13,770 nucleotides of DNA from an uncultured Pseudomonadota bacterium. Its GTDB lineage: Bacteria; Pseudomonadota; Alphaproteobacteria; Rs-D84. The DNA lies in contig CAMVPZ010000012.1 in NCBI GenBank assembly GCA_947169505.1, forward strand, positions 1 through 13,770. The letters run 5' to 3'. Position numbers and translations under genes: made by a program. Every line of letters begins with the position of its first letter. The first letter of the stretch is position 1. Below are positions 12,917-13,770 of the stretch, piece after piece. The notes under the pieces are model-generated. The model was not told where the DNA came from and made no database searches. It was given only the letters and a program-made list of their open reading frames with translations.

Positions 12917-13770
12917 ATGAAAAAAAGTTATTTTAAATCTTTGCTGATTGTTTTTGTATGCGCATTTTGTGGTTTGGTTGCCAGGGCGGCTGTGCCTATA
13001 TTTTCACAATACGGTCAAATTCAAAACGTGCAAAATTATTCAACAAATCCATTTTGGTCACCGAATGCACCATATAACCAACGCTTGCCACAACCTGTGT
13101 ATGTCCAGGGCGCAGATTTAAATGCCGACGATTGTATCAAAGTGGTTCAATCTTTGGTGGCGGCACAATGTATGGCACGTGACAATTGTAAAAACACTGA
13201 TTTAACTGAAATTCGCCCAACAATAATGGTTCAACTTTCTAATTTGCCGGGTGCAAATTATGTATCTGCATGTTCCGGATATTTGGACGGGGTTTTTGAA
13301 TCGTATGTTCAGCAATACGGAAACACACTACCGAATCGCCCGACTGCGTTCCCCAGTGCAACGGTGCCAAATCCAGATTTAAATGATTCTGGTGGAATAA
13401 AATTTGAAAATCCGTATAAACAACAGCCAACAAAATGGCAAATGGAAATACGCGAACGAAGCGAAGAATTACAAAGTTTACAAAACGAAAACGGGGCGGA
13501 CAATTACAATGTGTCCGCCACTGACTTTCCAACAACGTATGCAGATTTATCATTTTATGAACGCATGGAAAACGAACGTGCGGGTTTGGAACCATACAAA
13601 GATATGGTCGCATATAAAACAATAAATGCGAAAACCGAAGCCGAATGGTGTAGCGATTCGTCACACTATAACTCTGCAGAATGCGCCGCATACAAAGCCC
13701 GTCAAGAAGCCATCGCCGCCGCACAAGCAGCTGCCCAGGCCGCTACCGCACAAAACCAAAATCAAGAACA
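12917..13770 (+). CDS. Secreted Cys-rich protein of unknown function (3' end outside window)
   Basis: The frame is open from the ATG at 12917 to the right edge, giving 284 complete codons with no stop. AAGGAAAGG (12908-12916) abuts the ATG and holds the binding site. Residues 1-24 are a classic Sec signal peptide: KKSYFKS, a hydrophobic core (LLIVFVCAFCGLV), and ARA before a cleavage after Ala24. The mature part has a Tyr/Asn/Pro/Gln-rich start, then a cysteine region with Cys73, Cys85, Cys91 and Cys119 containing EIRPTIMVQLSNLPG and YVSACSGYLDGVFESYV (115-131). A polar stretch and a second pair, Cys245 and Cys256, follow. The visible end is a Gln/Ala-rich repeat (AAAQAATAQNQNQE). The even number of periplasmic cysteines suggests disulfides. 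I do not recognise the family. Its place 18 bases behind a prepilin peptidase hints at an envelope or pilus-related job, but the N terminus is a Sec signal and not a prepilin leader. Confidence 0.85.
   Translation, partial: MKKSYFKSLLIVFVCAFCGLVARAAVPIFSQYGQIQNVQNYSTNPFWSPNAPYNQRLPQPVYVQGADLNADDCIKVVQSLVAAQCMARDNCKNTDLTEIRPTIMVQLSNLPGANYVSACSGYLDGVFESYVQQYGNTLPNRPTAFPSATVPNPDLNDSGGIKFENPYKQQPTKWQMEIRERSEELQSLQNENGADNYNVSATDFPTTYADLSFYERMENERAGLEPYKDMVAYKTINAKTEAEWCSDSSHYNSAECAAYKARQEAIAAAQAAAQAATAQNQNQE

Overview
The window looks like core chromosome from a low-GC alphaproteobacterium. The strongest taxonomic marker is a GcrA-family cell-cycle regulator (11806-12360, minus strand), a protein family typical of Alphaproteobacteria. 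The A+T-rich codon usage, short intergenic spaces and lack of mobile DNA would fit a host-associated lineage with a small genome, but that last point is inference. I see no rRNA, tRNA, CRISPR array, insertion sequence or phage gene, and no gene-free stretch longer than about 200 bases.

Layout, left to right. The 3' part of argS (arginyl-tRNA synthetase) enters from the left edge. The rplM-rpsI pair (ribosomal proteins L13 and S9) follows behind a good promoter that carries an inverted repeat. Next come tig (trigger factor, with an unusual His/Cys-rich insert), thyA (thymidylate synthase, long form), and a 290-residue orphan gene with its own promoter and terminator. rpsA (ribosomal protein S1) has a leader that can fold into a pseudoknot plus a hairpin. 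It is followed by a short adenylate-kinase-like gene that converges on corA (Mg2+/Co2+ channel family, minus strand). acpS (holo-ACP synthase) diverges from corA and converges on a minus-strand operon of gcrA and a 721-residue acidic, coiled-coil, single-span membrane protein. Diverging from gcrA on the plus strand are a short prepilin-peptidase-like protein (A24 family, CpaA/TadV size) and a secreted Cys-rich protein that runs off the right edge.

Most genes form one- or two-gene units with their own sigma70-like promoter and a strong intrinsic terminator. Convergent pairs share one bidirectional terminator. The functions centre on translation (argS, rplM, rpsI, rpsA), folding of nascent chains (tig), nucleotide supply (thyA, adk-like) and lipid/ACP priming (acpS). 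The right third concerns cell-cycle control and the cell envelope.

The least ordinary signals are the rpsA leader fold, the gcrA-membrane-protein operon, the His/Cys cluster in trigger factor, the A+T-rich orphan at 4745-5617, and the secreted Cys-rich protein next to the prepilin peptidase. I did not find an obvious defence, mobile or secondary-metabolism system.
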